From Cryomorphaceae bacterium (GTDB lineage: Bacteria; Bacteroidota; Bacteroidia; Flavobacteriales_D; Crocinitomicaceae), in NCBI GenBank assembly GCA_027485365.1, contig JAIXRD010000342.1, positions 1-7,649 on the forward strand: a stretch of DNA of 7,649 bases. Direction: 5' to 3'. Below the pieces are notes generated by a model. The model did no database searches. It had not been told where the DNA came from and saw only the letters and a program-made list of their open reading frames with translations. The first letter of the stretch is position 1. Every line of letters starts with the position of its first letter. Shown here in pieces: positions 6,772 through 7,649 of this stretch. The position numbers were made by a program, and so were the translations under genes.

Positions 6772-7233
6772 ATGATCCAAAGATTTACATATCGATTTGA
6801 TGAATTATCGCCTGCTCAGCTATATCAGATTTTAGCCTTACGAAGTGAAGTTTTTGTAGTGGAACAACAATGCATTTATCAAGACCTTGACAACCTTGAC
6901 CAACATGCCATTCATTTGCTTGGTATAGACGATTCAAACAACCTAGTTTCCTATGCCCGCATACTAACACCTGGTGTTGTTTATCCAGAATACGCAATCG
7001 GCCGGGTAATTGTAGCGCAATCCCACCGAGGAACGGGTGAAGGACACAAGCTCATGAATTACTGCATGGATATGATTGAATCAATCGCTGGTAAAGTTCC
7101 AATTCGTATTTCAGCGCAGGCCCATCTTGAACAATTTTATCAAACACATCATTTTACTTTTACCGGAAAGGCCTATTTAGAAGACGGTATCCCACACATA
7201 GAAATGATTTATAATCCTAATTTAGCTTTATGA
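6772..7233 (+). CDS. elaA: ElaA-type GNAT-family N-acetyltransferase
   Basis: This 153-residue protein matches the ElaA branch of the GNAT acetyltransferases along its whole length. LRSEVFVVEQQCIYQDLD (23-40) corresponds to the ElaA block LRxxVFVVEQxCPYQDID. IGRVIV followed by HRGTGEG (77-91) gives the acetyl-CoA pyrophosphate-binding loop, with R86, G89 and G91 on the RxxGxG pattern. AQAHLEQFYQ (115-124) and EDGIPHIEM (137-145) are the ElaA C-terminal signatures. It should transfer an acetyl group from acetyl-CoA to an amine in the cytoplasm; the natural substrate of the family is not established. I chose ATG at 6772 over the in-frame TTG at 6766 because the TTG lies inside the promoter box and because E. 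coli ElaA also begins MI-. Its TGA overlaps the ATG of the next gene, so the two form an operon. Confidence 0.92.
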   Translation: MIQRFTYRFDELSPAQLYQILALRSEVFVVEQQCIYQDLDNLDQHAIHLLGIDDSNNLVSYARILTPGVVYPEYAIGRVIVAQSHRGTGEGHKLMNYCMDMIESIAGKVPIRISAQAHLEQFYQTHHFTFTGKAYLEDGIPHIEMIYNPNLAL

Positions 7234-7649
7234 AAAAACCTATCTTTTATCTTGCGAGCATCATGTTGATCGCAAGTTGCGCCAGCACTAAACTGAGTGA
7301 TAACCCGCTAGGCAACAGCTTTAAAACCGTGTCCACGGAATTAATGGATAATTCCTTAAATCCCAGCGAAGACTTTTTTATGTTTTGTAATGGGACATGG
7401 TTAAAGAATACGGTTATTCCCGCAACGGAATCCCGTTGGGGAAGTTTTAATGAATTGGAGAAATCCAACAATGAAAAGCTCACTAAAATACTTGAAGAAT
7501 GTGCGGCTCAACCCGGTGAAATTGGTACACAAAATCAAATACTAGGAGCGTATTACGCGAGTCTTGTGAACATGGGACAACGTGATGCTCTTGGGATTTC
7601 AGCCATACAATCTGAATTATCGTTAATTAACGAATTAAACCGTAAAGAT
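7230..7649 (+). CDS. M13-family (neprilysin/PepO-like) metallopeptidase lipoprotein, N-terminal part only
   Basis: The first 140 codons are in the window and the frame runs open to the right edge. Residues 1-17 are a lipoprotein signal peptide with lipobox IASC, so C17 is the probable lipidated residue and the protein would be anchored in the periplasm or at the outer membrane. From about residue 37, MDNSLNPSEDFFMFCNGTWL and then IPATESRWGSFNEL (63-76) match the start of the M13 N-terminal domain (typically DFYxYVNGxWLxxxxIPxDxxxWGxFxxL). Family members are about 670-700 residues, with a zinc site HExxH far downstream, so the catalytic residues cannot be seen. The role would be cleavage of short peptides outside the cytoplasm. 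Its ATG overlaps the elaA stop (ATGA), implying co-transcription and coupled translation. C53 in FCNGTW is where a tyrosine or valine is more usual, at a non-catalytic position. Confidence 0.87.
   Translation, partial: MKKPIFYLASIMLIASCASTKLSDNPLGNSFKTVSTELMDNSLNPSEDFFMFCNGTWLKNTVIPATESRWGSFNELEKSNNEKLTKILEECAAQPGEIGTQNQILGAYYASLVNMGQRDALGISAIQSELSLINELNRKD

Noticed and set aside
6785..7483. Minus-strand open frames at 6785-6997 and 7247-7483
   Set aside because: They are antisense to the elaA-like and M13 genes, which show clear family motifs.

Overview
The window looks like chromosomal DNA from a member of the Bacteroidota, most likely in or near the Flavobacteriia. The evidence is moderately AT-rich DNA, a TonB-dependent receptor of the Bacteroidota type (carboxypeptidase-like domain, plug, barrel), and TAnnTTTG promoter boxes in front of all four transcription units whose starts are visible. 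Shine-Dalgarno sequences are mostly absent. I see seven protein-coding genes, two of them cut by the window ends. I see no RNA genes, CRISPR arrays, insertion sequences or phage genes.

Layout. Positions 1-1631 (minus strand) hold the N-terminal two thirds or so of an outer-membrane receptor whose C-terminus lies beyond the left edge. A 171-bp divergent intergenic region (1632-1802) carries promoter boxes for both directions. Positions 1803-5727 (plus) are a tight three-gene operon: zwf (glucose-6-phosphate dehydrogenase), pgl (6-phosphogluconolactonase) and edd (phosphogluconate dehydratase). The genes overlap by 28 and 4 nt. Positions 5724-6713 (minus) encode a TerC/Alx-family membrane protein that converges on edd; the two stop codons overlap and a perfect 16-bp palindrome sits at the junction. 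After a 58-bp divergent promoter region, 6772-7233 (plus) encodes an ElaA-type GNAT acetyltransferase. Its stop codon overlaps the start of a lipoprotein M13 metallopeptidase (7230 to the right edge), which is cut off before its catalytic domain.

Function. The three operon enzymes convert glucose 6-phosphate through 6-phosphogluconolactone and 6-phosphogluconate to 2-keto-3-deoxy-6-phosphogluconate (KDPG), which is the Entner-Doudoroff (ED) route up to its last step. The KDPG aldolase gene (eda) is not in the window. The Zwf and Edd sequences read very like their proteobacterial counterparts, and the zwf-pgl-edd order is also familiar from proteobacteria, so transfer is plausible but untested. 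The remaining genes show no evident functional link to the ED operon.

I did not find a previously undescribed system. The observations most worth a second look are: an aspartate in Zwf at the position that contacts the NADP 2'-phosphate in characterised enzymes; the palindrome and overlapping stops between edd and the terC-like gene; promoter boxes so close to three start codons that the mRNAs may be leaderless; and an extra segment of about 23 residues in the TerC-family protein.
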